NCBI RefSeq assembly: GCF_047730085.1
Contig: NZ_CP159830.1
Location: 1 to 64,000 of the forward strand
DNA length: 64,000 nt
Source of the DNA: Njordibacter sp937773555
Lineage (GTDB): Bacteria > Pseudomonadota > Gammaproteobacteria > Pseudomonadales > Balneatricaceae
Reading direction: 5' to 3'
A model generated the notes under the pieces. The model searched no databases. It was not told the origin of the DNA and was given only the letters and a program-made list of their open reading frames with translations. This document shows, piece by piece, positions 36,268 through 48,845 of the stretch. The position numbers were made by a program, and so were the translations under genes. The stretch's first letter is position 1. Each line of letters begins with the position of its first letter.

Positions 36268-36954
36268 TTATGCATCAGGCTCGCTTACATGGCTTGCGAT
36301 GGCCGTTTCATCCTGGGCTTGGGCCATGGAGCCAGCATTAATAATGGGTTTCATCCAGAGTACTAGCTGGCGTTCTAGATCAGCAATACCGTCCCCTTTG
36401 GAAGCAGAAAAACTTTGCATGCTGATCAAGCCTTCTGGGTGCTCAGGTAAGCCCTTCCTAACCTCTGTCTTAGCGTTCATGACGCCATTTTTTTTGAGCT
36501 TGTCTGCCTTAGTGAGCAACAAATGCAGCGGCAGTTTGGAGGCAATACACCAATCAATGATCATGCGATCAAATTCTTTTAAAGGATGACGTATATCCAT
36601 CACTAATACCAAGCCTGATAGGCTTTCGCGCACTTCCAAGTATTGGTTAAGGTGTTTGCGCCATTTTAGTTGCATCGCCACTGGAACCTTAGCGTAACCG
36701 TAACCAGGTAGGTCCACCAACCGGCATTGGTCGATGTTAAGATTAAAAAAGTTTAGCAGCTGGGTGCGGCCAGGCGTTTTACTCGTTCTGGCTAGGGCCG
36801 GGTTGCGAGTGAGAGCGTTAATAGCACTAGACTTACCCGCATTAGAACGGCCAGCAAAGGCAACTTCGGAGCCAATATCTTGGGGGCACTCACTGACTTT
36901 ACTTGCGCTAGTGGTAAATTCGGCAGAGCGAAAATTTAAGTGTTGGATCGTCAT
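36268..36954 (-). CDS. engB: Ribosome biogenesis GTP-binding protein EngB/YihA
   Basis: EngB is an essential GTPase in large-subunit assembly. The protein has G1 GRSNAGKS, switch I/G2 KTPGRTQ, G3 DLPGYG and G4 TKADK, all in order. I place the start at ATG 36954 (MTIQHLNFRSAEF), which aligns best with the family and gives 228 residues; ATGs at 36966 and 36984 are in frame and no clear ribosome site decides between them. Located after polA on the opposite strand, the conserved arrangement in Pseudomonas and enterics. Confidence 0.94.
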   Translation of the reverse strand: MTIQHLNFRSAEFTTSASKVSECPQDIGSEVAFAGRSNAGKSSAINALTRNPALARTSKTPGRTQLLNFFNLNIDQCRLVDLPGYGYAKVPVAMQLKWRKHLNQYLEVRESLSGLVLVMDIRHPLKEFDRMIIDWCIASKLPLHLLLTKADKLKKNGVMNAKTEVRKGLPEHPEGLISMQSFSASKGDGIADLERQLVLWMKPIINAGSMAQAQDETAIASHVSEPDA

Positions 36955-37053
36955 AATGTGTATCATTGATAAATTAGATGTCATTTTACATTATTTTTAC
37001 GAAAATAAACGCTGATAAAAAGGCAATCTGCGCCTCACAATGGTGTTGTGTTA

Positions 37054-37082
37054 TTGAAGTCGGGCCAACTGGGCCCTATAAT
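37054..37082 (+). promoter_or_regulatory. Sigma-70 promoter for cytochrome c4 gene
   Basis: TTGAAG and a perfect TATAAT are separated by 17 bp, about 44 bp upstream of the ATG at 37126. Good vegetative promoter by sequence. Confidence 0.7.
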
Positions 37083-37125
37083 GGAGGCAATGACCAGTTT
37101 ATTTTATAAAGTTACAGGAAAACCG

Positions 37126-37731
37126 ATGAAAAAAGTAATTGTATGTTTGATGATCGGCCTTGGTTGGATGGGCTTTGCTCATGCAGCTGGAGACGCAGAA
37201 TCTGGACAAGGCAAGGTTGCGGTATGCAGTGGCTGTCATGGTGCTGATGGTAATAGCATGATTCCTATGTTTCCAAAGCTTGCCGGGCAAGGTGAGCTGT
37301 ATCTTGTTAATCAGCTAAAAGCCATCCGTGACGGCGCTCGCAATGTGCCACAAATGACAGGCATATTAACAGGTCGTACTGACCAAGACTTGGCAGATAT
37401 GGGTGCCTTTTATGCCAGTCAAAAAGGCACAGTGGGCGCAACAGATCCAGAGCTGTTTGAGCTAGGTCAACAAATATACCGTGCAGGCATTGCTACTAAG
37501 GGTGTTGCTGCATGTGCAGCTTGCCATTCGCCAACAGGGGGTGGAAATGCACAAGCAGGCTTCCCTGCTTTGGGTGGGCAGCACGCAAATTATATCGTCA
37601 GTCAGCTCAAGGCATACCGCACAGAAACCCGCAACAATGGTCAGGCGATCATGATGCAGCAAGTTGCAGCGTTGATGAGTGATAAAGAAATTGAAGCAGT
37701 GGCAAGCTATATTCAAGGCTTGTCGGAATAG
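37126..37731 (+). CDS. Cytochrome c4 (dihaem c-type cytochrome)
   Basis: This 201-residue periplasmic electron carrier has a signal peptide (MKKVIVCLMIGLGWMGFAHA) and two CxxCH haem sites: CSGCH near residues 33-37 and CAACH near 130-134, in two homologous cytochrome domains. It links the bc1 complex to terminal oxidases. A longer upstream frame exists, but ATG 37126 follows AGGAAAACCG and gives the proper signal peptide. It precedes dsbA, as in Pseudomonas. A terminator follows. Confidence 0.94.
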   Translation: MKKVIVCLMIGLGWMGFAHAAGDAESGQGKVAVCSGCHGADGNSMIPMFPKLAGQGELYLVNQLKAIRDGARNVPQMTGILTGRTDQDLADMGAFYASQKGTVGATDPELFELGQQIYRAGIATKGVAACAACHSPTGGGNAQAGFPALGGQHANYIVSQLKAYRTETRNNGQAIMMQQVAALMSDKEIEAVASYIQGLSE

Positions 37732-37747
37732 TTGAGTAAGGTAAACG

Positions 37748-37773
37748 AAAAGGTGGCTAAGGCCGCCTTTTTT
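37748..37773 (+). terminator. Terminator after cytochrome c4 gene
   Basis: AAGGTGGC, loop TAAG, GCCGCCTT followed by a T run. The stem pairs fully with one G-T wobble. Confidence 0.8.
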
Positions 37774-37873
37774 ACCTTTTGGATTTAGTGAGTGTAAAGA
37801 CGCCGTAAACCCGCTCACACTTTCTTGCTTAAACGTTAGTATTTAGACTTAAAGATCAATTAGGATTTAAATT

Positions 37874-38491
37874 ATGTTGAAAAAAATCGTCACTATCATC
37901 GCTTTAGTTAGCTTGCCCATGTTTGTTTTGGCCGCAGACTACAAAGCTGGAACACACTATGTCGTGTTGGATAAGCCCATCAGTTCATCGCGCACCGAAA
38001 CTATTGTGGTTAACGAGTTTTTTGGCTACACCTGTCCGCATTGTAATGACTTTGAACCGCAGCTGCACCGCTGGGCTGGTAAGCAAACTGATGATGTAAC
38101 CTTTATGCCTATTCCTGTCGTTTTTGGCCGCAGCTGGGAACCGTATGCTAAGGCTTATTTTGTGGCACTTAACTTAGGCGTGCTAGAGCAGACACATCAA
38201 GCTATGTACGATGCCGTGCATATAGATGAGCGACGCATGACTAATCGGCAAGCATTAGCTGGCTTCTTTTCTGAACATGGCGTCGGCAAAGCCGATTTTG
38301 ATAGTGCTTATGATTCTTTTGATCTACAAAATAAGCTACGTCAAGGTAGTCGCCTAGCTGCTCAGGCGCAAATCACGGGTGTGCCTTCCATGTTGGTCAA
38401 TGGTAAGTATATGGTTAATGCAACATTAGCTGGCAGCAAGGAAGGTATGCTTGCAGTTGTCGATTACCTAGTTGAGCTAGAAAATAAATAA
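37874..38491 (+). CDS. dsbA: Thiol:disulfide interchange protein DsbA
   Basis: DsbA introduces disulfide bonds into periplasmic proteins. The 205-residue product has a signal peptide (residues 1-20, ending VLA), the active site GYTCPHCNDFEP with CPHC near residues 56-59, and the cis-Pro segment ITGVPSMLVNGKY near 170-182. Length is normal. It is preceded by a terminator after the cytochrome c4 gene, so it likely has its own promoter. Position after cytochrome c4 matches Pseudomonas. Confidence 0.95.
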   Translation: MLKKIVTIIALVSLPMFVLAADYKAGTHYVVLDKPISSSRTETIVVNEFFGYTCPHCNDFEPQLHRWAGKQTDDVTFMPIPVVFGRSWEPYAKAYFVALNLGVLEQTHQAMYDAVHIDERRMTNRQALAGFFSEHGVGKADFDSAYDSFDLQNKLRQGSRLAAQAQITGVPSMLVNGKYMVNATLAGSKEGMLAVVDYLVELENK

Positions 38492-38583
38492 GCGTGATTA
38501 AGGCCACGACAAGGCCATAGCAGCAAGGTAGAATGGGGCCAAAGGGCATAAAAGCCTAAGTTTATAAATGGACACGCAAGCAC

Positions 38584-39342
38584 ATGAGCGATCAAGGCCC
38601 CAAGCCAACCACACACTTTGGTTTTAAAGAAGTCCCTACTGGTGACAAGGTCAGCAGGGTAGCTGGCGTGTTTCACTCTGTAGCAGCCAAATATGACGTG
38701 ATGAATGACCTCATGTCGATGGGAATCCACCGCTTGTGGAAGCGCCAAACCATAGAAATGAGTGGCGTTAGGGCAGGTGACGCTGTGTTAGACCTTGCTG
38801 GTGGTACGGGAGATCTGACTATACGGTTTAGTCATTTGGTTGGGCCACAAGGTCGAGTTATTTTAGCTGATATTAATGAGTCAATGATGAAGGTTGGGCG
38901 TGATCGCCTAATTGATAAGGGCATAGTGGGTAACGTAAGTTATGTACAAGCCAATGCGGAAGCGCTACCCTTCCCAGACAACACCTTTGACTGCATAACG
39001 ATTGCCTTTGGGTTGCGTAATGTGACTGATAAAGATAAGGCCTTAGTGTCAATGTGCCGAGTATTGAAGCCCGGCGGACGCCTTCTCGTGTTGGAATTCT
39101 CTAAAACTGATAATCCATTGCTGACAAAAGTATATGATACGTATTCGTTCAATATTTTACCAAAAATTGGCAAACTCATTACCGATGATGAGGACAGCTA
39201 TCGTTACTTGGCAGAATCTATTCGCATGCACCCAGACCAAGCCACATTAAAGGGTATGATGGAAAACGCAGGGTTAGTTAACTGCCGCTTCCACAACATG
39301 ACTGGTGGAATTGTGGCTTTGCATTTCGGCGTTAAGCCGTAA
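38584..39342 (+). CDS. ubiE: Demethylmenaquinone/ubiquinone C-methyltransferase UbiE
   Basis: UbiE performs the C-methylation step in ubiquinone (and menaquinone) synthesis. The 252-residue protein has THFGFKEVP at the start, the UbiE signature VAAKYDVMNDLMSMGIHRLWKR, SAM motif I DLAGGTGDLTIRF near residues 63-75, and the second signature RVLKPGGRLLVLEFSKTDNPLLTKVYDTYSFNILPKIG. Length matches the family. It precedes ubiB by only 22 bp; the ubiJ gene normally in between is absent. Confidence 0.97.
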   Translation: MSDQGPKPTTHFGFKEVPTGDKVSRVAGVFHSVAAKYDVMNDLMSMGIHRLWKRQTIEMSGVRAGDAVLDLAGGTGDLTIRFSHLVGPQGRVILADINESMMKVGRDRLIDKGIVGNVSYVQANAEALPFPDNTFDCITIAFGLRNVTDKDKALVSMCRVLKPGGRLLVLEFSKTDNPLLTKVYDTYSFNILPKIGKLITDDEDSYRYLAESIRMHPDQATLKGMMENAGLVNCRFHNMTGGIVALHFGVKP

Positions 39343-39364
39343 GTAGTGGAAAGATAAGCATCCC

Positions 39365-40981
39365 ATGAAAGCAATTCTGCGCGGCCTCTCCATTCTTCGT
39401 GTGATCATTCGGTATCGCCTAGATCTCCTGCTGTTAGGGTATGCATTGCCACTGCCAGTGCGGCTGATATTGTGGTGTATGCCATGGCGTCTGTTAGTTC
39501 GCGTGCGAGGGCCTGTTTCTCAGCGCATACGTTTGGCATTGATTGATTTAGGCCCAGTATTTGTTAAATTTGGCCAGTTGTTATCTACTCGTAGAGACAT
39601 GTTGGATGACGATTTAGCAGAGCAGCTGGCGACATTGCTTGATAAAGTTCCTCCCTTTGACAGCCAAGAATCCAAGCGCCTCATAGAGCAAGCTTTAAAG
39701 CAAAGTGTCACTCAGGCTTTTGCAGAATTTGATGATGTGCCACTTGCCTCTGCTTCTGTAGCGCAGGTTCATAGTGCACGGTTAATGACTGGCGAATCAG
39801 TTGTCGTGAAAATAATCCGTCCAGGCATTAAGCTGACCATTGAGCGAGATTTACGCTTGATGCGTCTATTGGCAAAGTGGATCAATGCAACGGTTCCAGA
39901 CCTTCGTCGCCTGCGCCTACAAGGCGTTATTGATGAATACGAAAAGACTATTTTAGACGAACTAGACTTGCAGCGTGAAGCGGGTAATGCCAGCCAACTT
40001 AGGCGCAATTTTGACAACTCTAACCTGTTGTATATCCCCAAAATTTATTGGGACTTGAGCAACCCTTCGGTGTTGGTACAAGAGCGTATTTTTGGACTGC
40101 ATGTTAACGATATTGAAGCCATTGAAAATGCGGGCATAAGTCGCCAGGAGCTGGCTAAGCGTGGAGTTGAAATTTTCTTCACTCAAGTGTTCCGGGACAG
40201 TTTTTTCCATGCGGACATGCACCCAGGTAATATTTTTGTTAATCCCACAATTCCGCATGACCCGCAATATATGGCTGTGGACTTCGGTATCGTCGGCAGT
40301 CTAACTCAAGAGGATCAGGCGTATTTGGCCCGCATATTGTTAGCCTTCTTTAATCGTGACTATCGCCAAATTGCTCAGTTGCATGTGGACTGCGGCTGGT
40401 TACCAGCAGACACAAAAGTGCATGAATTTGAAGCTGCTATTCGTGGCGTGAGTGAGCCCATATTTTCAAAACCTTTGGCAGAAATTTCGTTTGCCCAAGT
40501 GTTACTTGGTCTATTTCAGACGGCTCGTCGGTTTAATATGCAGGTCCAGCCGCAGCTGGTGCTGTTGCAAAAAACTATGCTCAACATAGAAGGCTTGGGT
40601 CGCCAACTTTATCCGCAATTGAACCTGTGGGAAACCGCTCAACCCATTCTAGAGCAGTGGTTTAAACGCCAAGTAAGCCCTAAGCAAGTGTACCTTCAGC
40701 TGAAACAAGAATGGCCAGACTTGGCGCAGCAGTTGCCCCATTTACCCGGCCTGATTCATGATGCTTTGCAGCAAACCTCCAATCCTCTTCCCCCGCCTCA
40801 TGTTTCTAAAAATGTGCCTAACGGAAAAGGGCATTGGAGTGGGTTGATTGGCTTGGTTCTTGTTATAGGGGCCGCTGTGTTACAGCGTATCGCCTTATCG
40901 GATCAAGTATGGGTTGCTCCAGCAAGTGTGTTGCTGGGGCTTGTGGGTATATTAGTGTTGTGGAATAGAGGGAATCGTTGA
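39365..40981 (+). CDS. ubiB: Ubiquinone biosynthesis regulatory ATPase UbiB
   Basis: UbiB is an atypical kinase-fold ATPase required for coenzyme Q synthesis. The 538-residue protein has the family KxGQ motif in VFVKFGQLLSTRRDML near residues 66-81, the A-rich loop PLASASVAQVHSA near 126-138, DADMHPGNIF-type catalytic loop (HADMHPGNIF near 286) and VDFGIVG. Two C-terminal hydrophobic segments anchor it in the membrane. Its TGA overlaps the hisI ATG (ATGA context), so the genes are translationally coupled. Confidence 0.96.
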   Translation: MKAILRGLSILRVIIRYRLDLLLLGYALPLPVRLILWCMPWRLLVRVRGPVSQRIRLALIDLGPVFVKFGQLLSTRRDMLDDDLAEQLATLLDKVPPFDSQESKRLIEQALKQSVTQAFAEFDDVPLASASVAQVHSARLMTGESVVVKIIRPGIKLTIERDLRLMRLLAKWINATVPDLRRLRLQGVIDEYEKTILDELDLQREAGNASQLRRNFDNSNLLYIPKIYWDLSNPSVLVQERIFGLHVNDIEAIENAGISRQELAKRGVEIFFTQVFRDSFFHADMHPGNIFVNPTIPHDPQYMAVDFGIVGSLTQEDQAYLARILLAFFNRDYRQIAQLHVDCGWLPADTKVHEFEAAIRGVSEPIFSKPLAEISFAQVLLGLFQTARRFNMQVQPQLVLLQKTMLNIEGLGRQLYPQLNLWETAQPILEQWFKRQVSPKQVYLQLKQEWPDLAQQLPHLPGLIHDALQQTSNPLPPPHVSKNVPNGKGHWSGLIGLVLVIGAAVLQRIALSDQVWVAPASVLLGLVGILVLWNRGNR

Positions 40982-41376
40982 TGTCTAGAAGTCATTGGTT
41001 GGATGAAATTAAGTGGGATGACAAAGGTTTGGTGCCTGCTATCGCGCAAGACTATCAAACAGGCCAAGTTTTGATGATGGCTTGGATGAACCGAGAGTCC
41101 TTAATGCTTACAGAGCAAGAGCAACGGGCAGTATATTGGTCGCGTTCGCGGGCGCGCTTATGGCGCAAGGGTGAAGAATCAGGCCATGTGCAAAAGTTAT
41201 ATAGTGTTCAGTTAGACTGTGATGCCGATGTTATTTTATTAAAGGTAGAGCAAGTAGGCGGCATTGCCTGCCATACAGGTCGCCCCCACTGCTTCTTTAG
41301 GCGCTTATTAAATGGTGAGTGGAAGGAAAATGTTGCAGTAGCTAAAGACCCAAAGGAGATCTATAATCATGACTGA
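40981..41376 (+). CDS. hisI: Phosphoribosyl-AMP cyclohydrolase
   Basis: HisI opens the purine ring of PR-AMP in histidine synthesis. The 131-residue protein has AWMNRESLMLT near residues 34-44, WSRSRARLWRKGEESGH, the metal-binding DCDADVILLKVEQ near 78-90 and ACHTGRPHCFF. It is a stand-alone enzyme, not a HisIE fusion. The ATG at 40981 shares its A with the ubiB stop; an earlier TTG is less likely. It overlaps hisE by 8 bp. The ubiB-hisI-hisE-tat order is as in Pseudomonas. Confidence 0.96.
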   Translation: MSRSHWLDEIKWDDKGLVPAIAQDYQTGQVLMMAWMNRESLMLTEQEQRAVYWSRSRARLWRKGEESGHVQKLYSVQLDCDADVILLKVEQVGGIACHTGRPHCFFRRLLNGEWKENVAVAKDPKEIYNHD

Positions 41377-41695
41377 TGTGTTAAATGCTCTGCAGTTAGT
41401 GTTGGAAGAGCGCAAGCAGGCAGCGCCGGAATCATCTTATGTGGCTAGCTTGCATGCGCAAGGACTGAATAAAATACTGGAAAAAATTGGTGAAGAAACC
41501 ACAGAGGTTATTCTGGCAGCAAAAGACGCGCAAGATCAAGCTACGACTAAAGCCGTCATTGCCGAAACAGCCGATTTATGGTTCCATTGTTTGGTGATGT
41601 TGTCGCACCTAGGTGAAGATCATACCGCTGTGTTACAAGAGTTAGAGCGCCGATTTGATCTCTCGGGTATAGTTGAAAAGGCTAATCGTAGTTAG
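41369..41695 (+). CDS. hisE: Phosphoribosyl-ATP pyrophosphatase
   Basis: HisE hydrolyses PR-ATP to PR-AMP, the step before HisI. The 108-residue all-alpha protein shows the MazG-like core: SYVASLHAQGLNKILEKIGEETTEVILAAKD with the EExxE metal-binding pattern, and ETADLWFHCLVML. Length is normal for the stand-alone form. Start overlaps the end of hisI by 8 bp, so the two consecutive enzymes are coupled. It is followed by tatA after 24 bp. Confidence 0.95.
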   Translation: MTDVLNALQLVLEERKQAAPESSYVASLHAQGLNKILEKIGEETTEVILAAKDAQDQATTKAVIAETADLWFHCLVMLSHLGEDHTAVLQELERRFDLSGIVEKANRS

Positions 41696-41719
41696 TAATT
41701 TATTTATGAGGAGTAAAGC

Positions 41720-41962
41720 ATGGGTTTAGGTGGAATTAGTATTTGGCAGTTGGTGATTGTTTTAGCTATTATCTTGTTGTTATTTGGTAGTAAGAAATTA
41801 CGCAACATTGGTGGTGATCTCGGTAATGCAGTCAAAGGCTTTAAGTCAGCGATGAAAGATGGCACAACAGAGCCAAAAGCAATTGATGAGAAGCTAGAGA
41901 AGGATGCCAGTTTTAGTGCGGATACTTCTGCTGAAAAAGAACCTGAAAAAACTGACAAGTAG
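41720..41962 (+). CDS. tatA: Sec-independent translocase subunit TatA
   Basis: TatA oligomerises to let folded proteins cross the inner membrane. The 80-residue protein has one N-terminal membrane helix (about residues 5-21), the FGSKKLR hinge motif, an amphipathic helix around GDLGNAVKGFKSAMKDG and a charged C-terminal tail, the standard layout. A GAGGAG-like ribosome site (GAGGAGTAAAGC) precedes the ATG. First gene of tatABC, downstream of hisE. Confidence 0.95.
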   Translation: MGLGGISIWQLVIVLAIILLLFGSKKLRNIGGDLGNAVKGFKSAMKDGTTEPKAIDEKLEKDASFSADTSAEKEPEKTDK

Positions 41963-41973
41963 CGGCCAACTCT

Positions 41974-42294
41974 ATGTTTGATATTGGTTTTACAGAGTTA
42001 GTTTTAGTGGGTGTCATTGGTCTATTAATACTAGGTCCAGAGCGCATGCCTATAGCAGTGCGAACTGTTGGTTTATGGGTGGGCAAAATAAAGCGCACAG
42101 TGGGTGGAGTTCAAAAAGAGATTCAAGATGAATTGAGAATTGATGAAATCCGTAAGAAGGCTGATGAAAACCGCAAAGCCATTGAAGGTCGAATGGCTGA
42201 ATTACAAGCAGAAACGGATATTATGGAAGCTCCAGTAGTTGCCGCATCAGAAAATAAAGCTGAACCCAAAGAGCCCTCAATTGGCGGGTCCTAA
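41974..42294 (+). CDS. tatB: Sec-independent translocase subunit TatB
   Basis: TatB partners with TatC in recognising twin-arginine signal peptides. The 106-residue protein begins MFDIGFTELVLVGVIGLLILGPERMP, the diagnostic TatB start with a conserved Glu in the helix and the GPER hinge, then a long amphipathic charged region. It is shorter than many TatB proteins at the C terminus. It is 11 bp downstream of tatA and 18 bp upstream of the tatC ATG. Confidence 0.94.
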   Translation: MFDIGFTELVLVGVIGLLILGPERMPIAVRTVGLWVGKIKRTVGGVQKEIQDELRIDEIRKKADENRKAIEGRMAELQAETDIMEAPVVAASENKAEPKEPSIGGS

Positions 42295-42312
42295 CCGTTT
42301 TTGGAACATACT

Positions 42313-43104
42313 ATGAGTGACGCAAAGGCCTACACCACCGAACAAGAGTCTCAATTACCCTTAATGGGCCACCTAATAGAGCTGCGCAATCGGTTATTAA
42401 AGGCGGTAGTGCTGGTGGTATTGTTATTTGCTTGCATGTTCCCCTTTGCCAACGAATTCTACTTATATTTATCCATTCCTTTACGTAGTTTGTTGCCTGA
42501 AGGCTCAACTATGATCGCAACACAGGTAGCCTCGCCGTTTCTGGCACCCTTTAAACTCACTATGGTAATGGCGTTGTTCTTGGGTATGCCATTCATATTG
42601 CATCAAGCTTGGAGCTTTATTGCCCCAGGCTTATACAAAAAAGAAAAGCGCCTTGCTTTTCCCTTATTAGCGTCCAGTATCATACTGTTTTATACGGGTA
42701 TCGCTTTTGCATATTATATTGTGTTCCCATTGATCTTTGGCTTCTTTACCGCAACCGGCCCAGAAGACGTTAAAGTGATGACGGATATTTCAGCTTACTT
42801 AGATTTTGTGCTGAAACTCTTTTTTGCTTTTGGCATCGTCTTTGAAATTCCTATTGCTACAGTATTGTTAATTTGGTCTGGAGCGACCACGGCTAATGAC
42901 TTAGCCAAGAAGCGGACTTATGTTTTGGTGAGCTGTTTTGTCATTGGTATGCTGATCACCCCACCTGACGTTATTTCCCAAACACTGCTTGCTGTGCCCA
43001 TGTGGTTATTGTTTGAAGTGGGAATATTGGTGGGGCGCTTTGTAAAGCCAAATACTGATGATGACCCAGAAGAAGATGTTAAAGAGTCTACTATCGTAGA
43101 TTAG
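42313..43104 (+). CDS. tatC: Sec-independent translocase subunit TatC
   Basis: TatC is the multispanning receptor for twin-arginine signals. The 263-residue protein has six membrane segments and family motifs: HLIELRNRL near residues 20-28, the FLAPFKL region, SFIAPGLYKKEKR near 102-114, FAFGIVFEIPI, and the ITPPDVISQ loop. ATG at 42313 is preferred over an in-frame TTG four codons earlier. It ends before a short interrupted reading frame that precedes the rRNA operon. Confidence 0.96.
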   Translation: MSDAKAYTTEQESQLPLMGHLIELRNRLLKAVVLVVLLFACMFPFANEFYLYLSIPLRSLLPEGSTMIATQVASPFLAPFKLTMVMALFLGMPFILHQAWSFIAPGLYKKEKRLAFPLLASSIILFYTGIAFAYYIVFPLIFGFFTATGPEDVKVMTDISAYLDFVLKLFFAFGIVFEIPIATVLLIWSGATTANDLAKKRTYVLVSCFVIGMLITPPDVISQTLLAVPMWLLFEVGILVGRFVKPNTDDDPEEDVKESTIVD

Positions 43105-43136
43105 GCATTAATCTGTCACAGCAACAGGAAAGCCAA

Positions 43137-43451
43137 GTGCCGGCACATATAGCAAAACAGCTCCCTTTTCCAGGCGCTGCTGCGATGTTAGTTGATACTC
43201 TGCGCATTGACTATGTAATGTTTGTCACAGATCCAGAGGCGATCTAAGGTGGTCAGTTTCAGTACTACCGTGGCACTAAGAAAGAATTCCGTGTGGGCCG
43301 CAAGGCAGGCAAGGTTCTGGATGAAGTCAAGATTATGTCTCCCGAAATGCCTGGCCCCGATTGTGTGATTCTGCAGCAAGGCAATATGGTGGTTCACCGC
43401 GCAAAAGGTGTATCTGCGCCCGGCAGCCAGAGGCTGCGTTTGAAATGGTAA
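43137..43451 (+). pseudogene. Unidentified small gene after tatC, interrupted by one in-frame stop
   Basis: A coherent frame starts at GTG 43137, six bases after AGGAA, and runs to TAA at 43449, but has one in-frame TAA at 43245. The 36 codons before the stop read PAHIAKQLPFPGAAAML... to TDPEAI; the 67 after it read GGQFQYYRGTKKEF... and end RLRLKW. Amino acid composition on both sides looks protein-like, and no frameshift is needed to join them. I do not recognise the family. It may be a nonsense-mutated gene, two short genes, or a base-call error. It follows tatC by 32 bp. Confidence 0.5.
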
Positions 43452-43540
43452 CAGCCGACCACCATACCGGTACACATTATACTCTTCCAATGTTTTAAGC
43501 CCTTATGAGCTGCCTTTTTTGCCTTATTTCCCTAAACTGC

Positions 43541-43568
43541 TTGTGCTTTGCTCTGCGATGGATATAAT
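43541..43568 (+). promoter_or_regulatory. rRNA operon promoter P1
   Basis: TTGTGC and TATAAT are separated by 16 bp. The -10 box is followed by the GC-rich stretch GGCGCTCCC, a discriminator type expected for stringently controlled rRNA promoters. It lies about 430 bp before 16S. Confidence 0.7.
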
Positions 43569-43701
43569 GGCGCTCCCTTGTTAAAGGGGCCCTAGATAAG
43601 CGTTAAGCGAGTCACTAAAAGGCCTTGTAAAACAATGGGCTGGCAAATTCTTAATGAATGAGTCAGCAGTCGAAATAAAGTATTTATTTACACCATTTTG
43701 A

Positions 43702-43729
43702 TTGACGGCGAGGATTACTTCGGTATAAT
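43702..43729 (+). promoter_or_regulatory. rRNA operon promoter P2
   Basis: TTGACG and TATAAT are separated by 16 bp, close to consensus, about 267 bp before 16S and 134 bp after P1's -10 box... consistent with tandem rrn promoters. Confidence 0.75.
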
Positions 43730-43778
43730 ACGTCACCTCGGTTGAGCGCACTGCTTTAGGGCAAATCACTCAATCGAC

Positions 43779-43790
43779 CGCTCTTTAACA
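43779..43790 (+). promoter_or_regulatory. rRNA leader boxA antitermination site
   Basis: CGCTCTTTAACA matches the boxA consensus TGCTCTTTAACA except at the first base. It recruits NusB/NusE for rRNA antitermination. A related copy is in the 16S-23S spacer at 45648. Confidence 0.75.
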
Positions 43791-43791
43791 A

Positions 43792-43809
43792 TTTAATCAA
43801 GTAATTCGT
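43792..43809 (+). other. 5' arm of 16S processing stem
   Basis: TTTAATCAAGTAATTCGT is perfectly complementary over 18 bp to 45570-45587 downstream of 16S. The pair would form the long RNase III stem that brackets 16S rRNA in the precursor. Confidence 0.85.
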
Positions 43810-43995
43810 GTGGGCGTTTGTTGGATTGGCAATAAGACCTAAACTTTGTTTAGGCAACGATCAAACAGACGACTCGTGAATTCATTTAACAATAGGCTTT
43901 GTCTTCGGATGAAGTCTGCGTAATTAAGTTTACAGTAAGAGTTTGAGCAAAAAATTAGATGTTCCTTTCTTCGGAATTGGATGTCGACTATTTTT

Positions 43996-45540
<1,545 letters not shown>

Positions 45541-45569
45541 AACGCAACGCCACCCGGCAAGCGCTCACA

Positions 45570-45587
45570 ACGAATTACTTGATTAAA
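45570..45587 (+). other. 3' arm of 16S processing stem
   Basis: ACGAATTACTTGATTAAA is the reverse complement of 43792-43809 before 16S. The pairing may extend with wobble through GCGCTCAC and GTGGGCG. Confidence 0.85.
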
Positions 45588-45647
45588 GAATTAGTATTGG
45601 CTTTGGCCAATGCTGGTTGTTGAAGGCTGTTTAGCAAAAGCTAAACC

Positions 45648-45660
45648 TGCTCTTTAAAAA
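45648..45660 (+). promoter_or_regulatory. Spacer boxA antitermination site
   Basis: TGCTCTTTAAAAA closely matches boxA. A boxA upstream of 23S is a normal part of bacterial rrn operons. Confidence 0.7.
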
Positions 45661-45715
45661 TATGGATTTGTGATATGGATTGATGACGTGGCCCCGAGCC
45701 ACGGCATTGATCTTC

Positions 45716-45751
45716 GCCTAAACACGTCGTCACCAGCGGTCGTGTTTAGGC
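45716..45751 (+). repeat. Perfect inverted repeat in rRNA spacer
   Basis: GCCTAAACACG and CGTGTTTAGGC form an 11-bp perfect stem around a 14-nt loop. It has no T run and is not a terminator or tRNA; a processing or structural hairpin is likely. Confidence 0.8.
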
Positions 45752-45956
45752 AAAAATGTTACAGCGTCTTCTAGCGATCACGTTGTAACAAAGTTTAGGT
45801 AAATACACGATCATCTGTTAATCAATTTCCAGGTGATCGAATTTGTGTTTTATCGAGTGACTTATCCGAAGGCCCTTACTTTAGCGAGTTAAGGGTTTAT
45901 CGTAAGCTTGATTGAAAGTAGTTTGTCAGAACTACTGCGACCCTTTTGGGTTATAT

Positions 45957-48845
<2,889 letters not shown>

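Larger units (their letters stand above)
45541..45956 (+). other. 16S-23S internal spacer without tRNA genes
   Basis: The 416-bp spacer has no tRNA-Ile, tRNA-Ala or tRNA-Glu; I searched for acceptor starts, the GGTTCGA T-loop and cloverleaf arms on the plus strand. It contains the 16S processing arm (45570-45587), a boxA copy (45648-45660), an 11-bp perfect hairpin (45716-45751), a further weaker hairpin (CGATCATCTG/CAGGTGATCG, about 45807-45839) and the 23S processing arm. Confidence 0.85.

Noticed and set aside
43188..43490. 100-codon minus-strand reading frame opposite the broken gene after tatC
   Set aside because: Composition and lack of a ribosome site fit a shadow of the plus-strand frame.
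45716..45751. Spacer hairpin as a tRNA remnant
   Set aside because: A simple 11-bp stem with a 14-nt loop; no acceptor, anticodon or T arm can be drawn.
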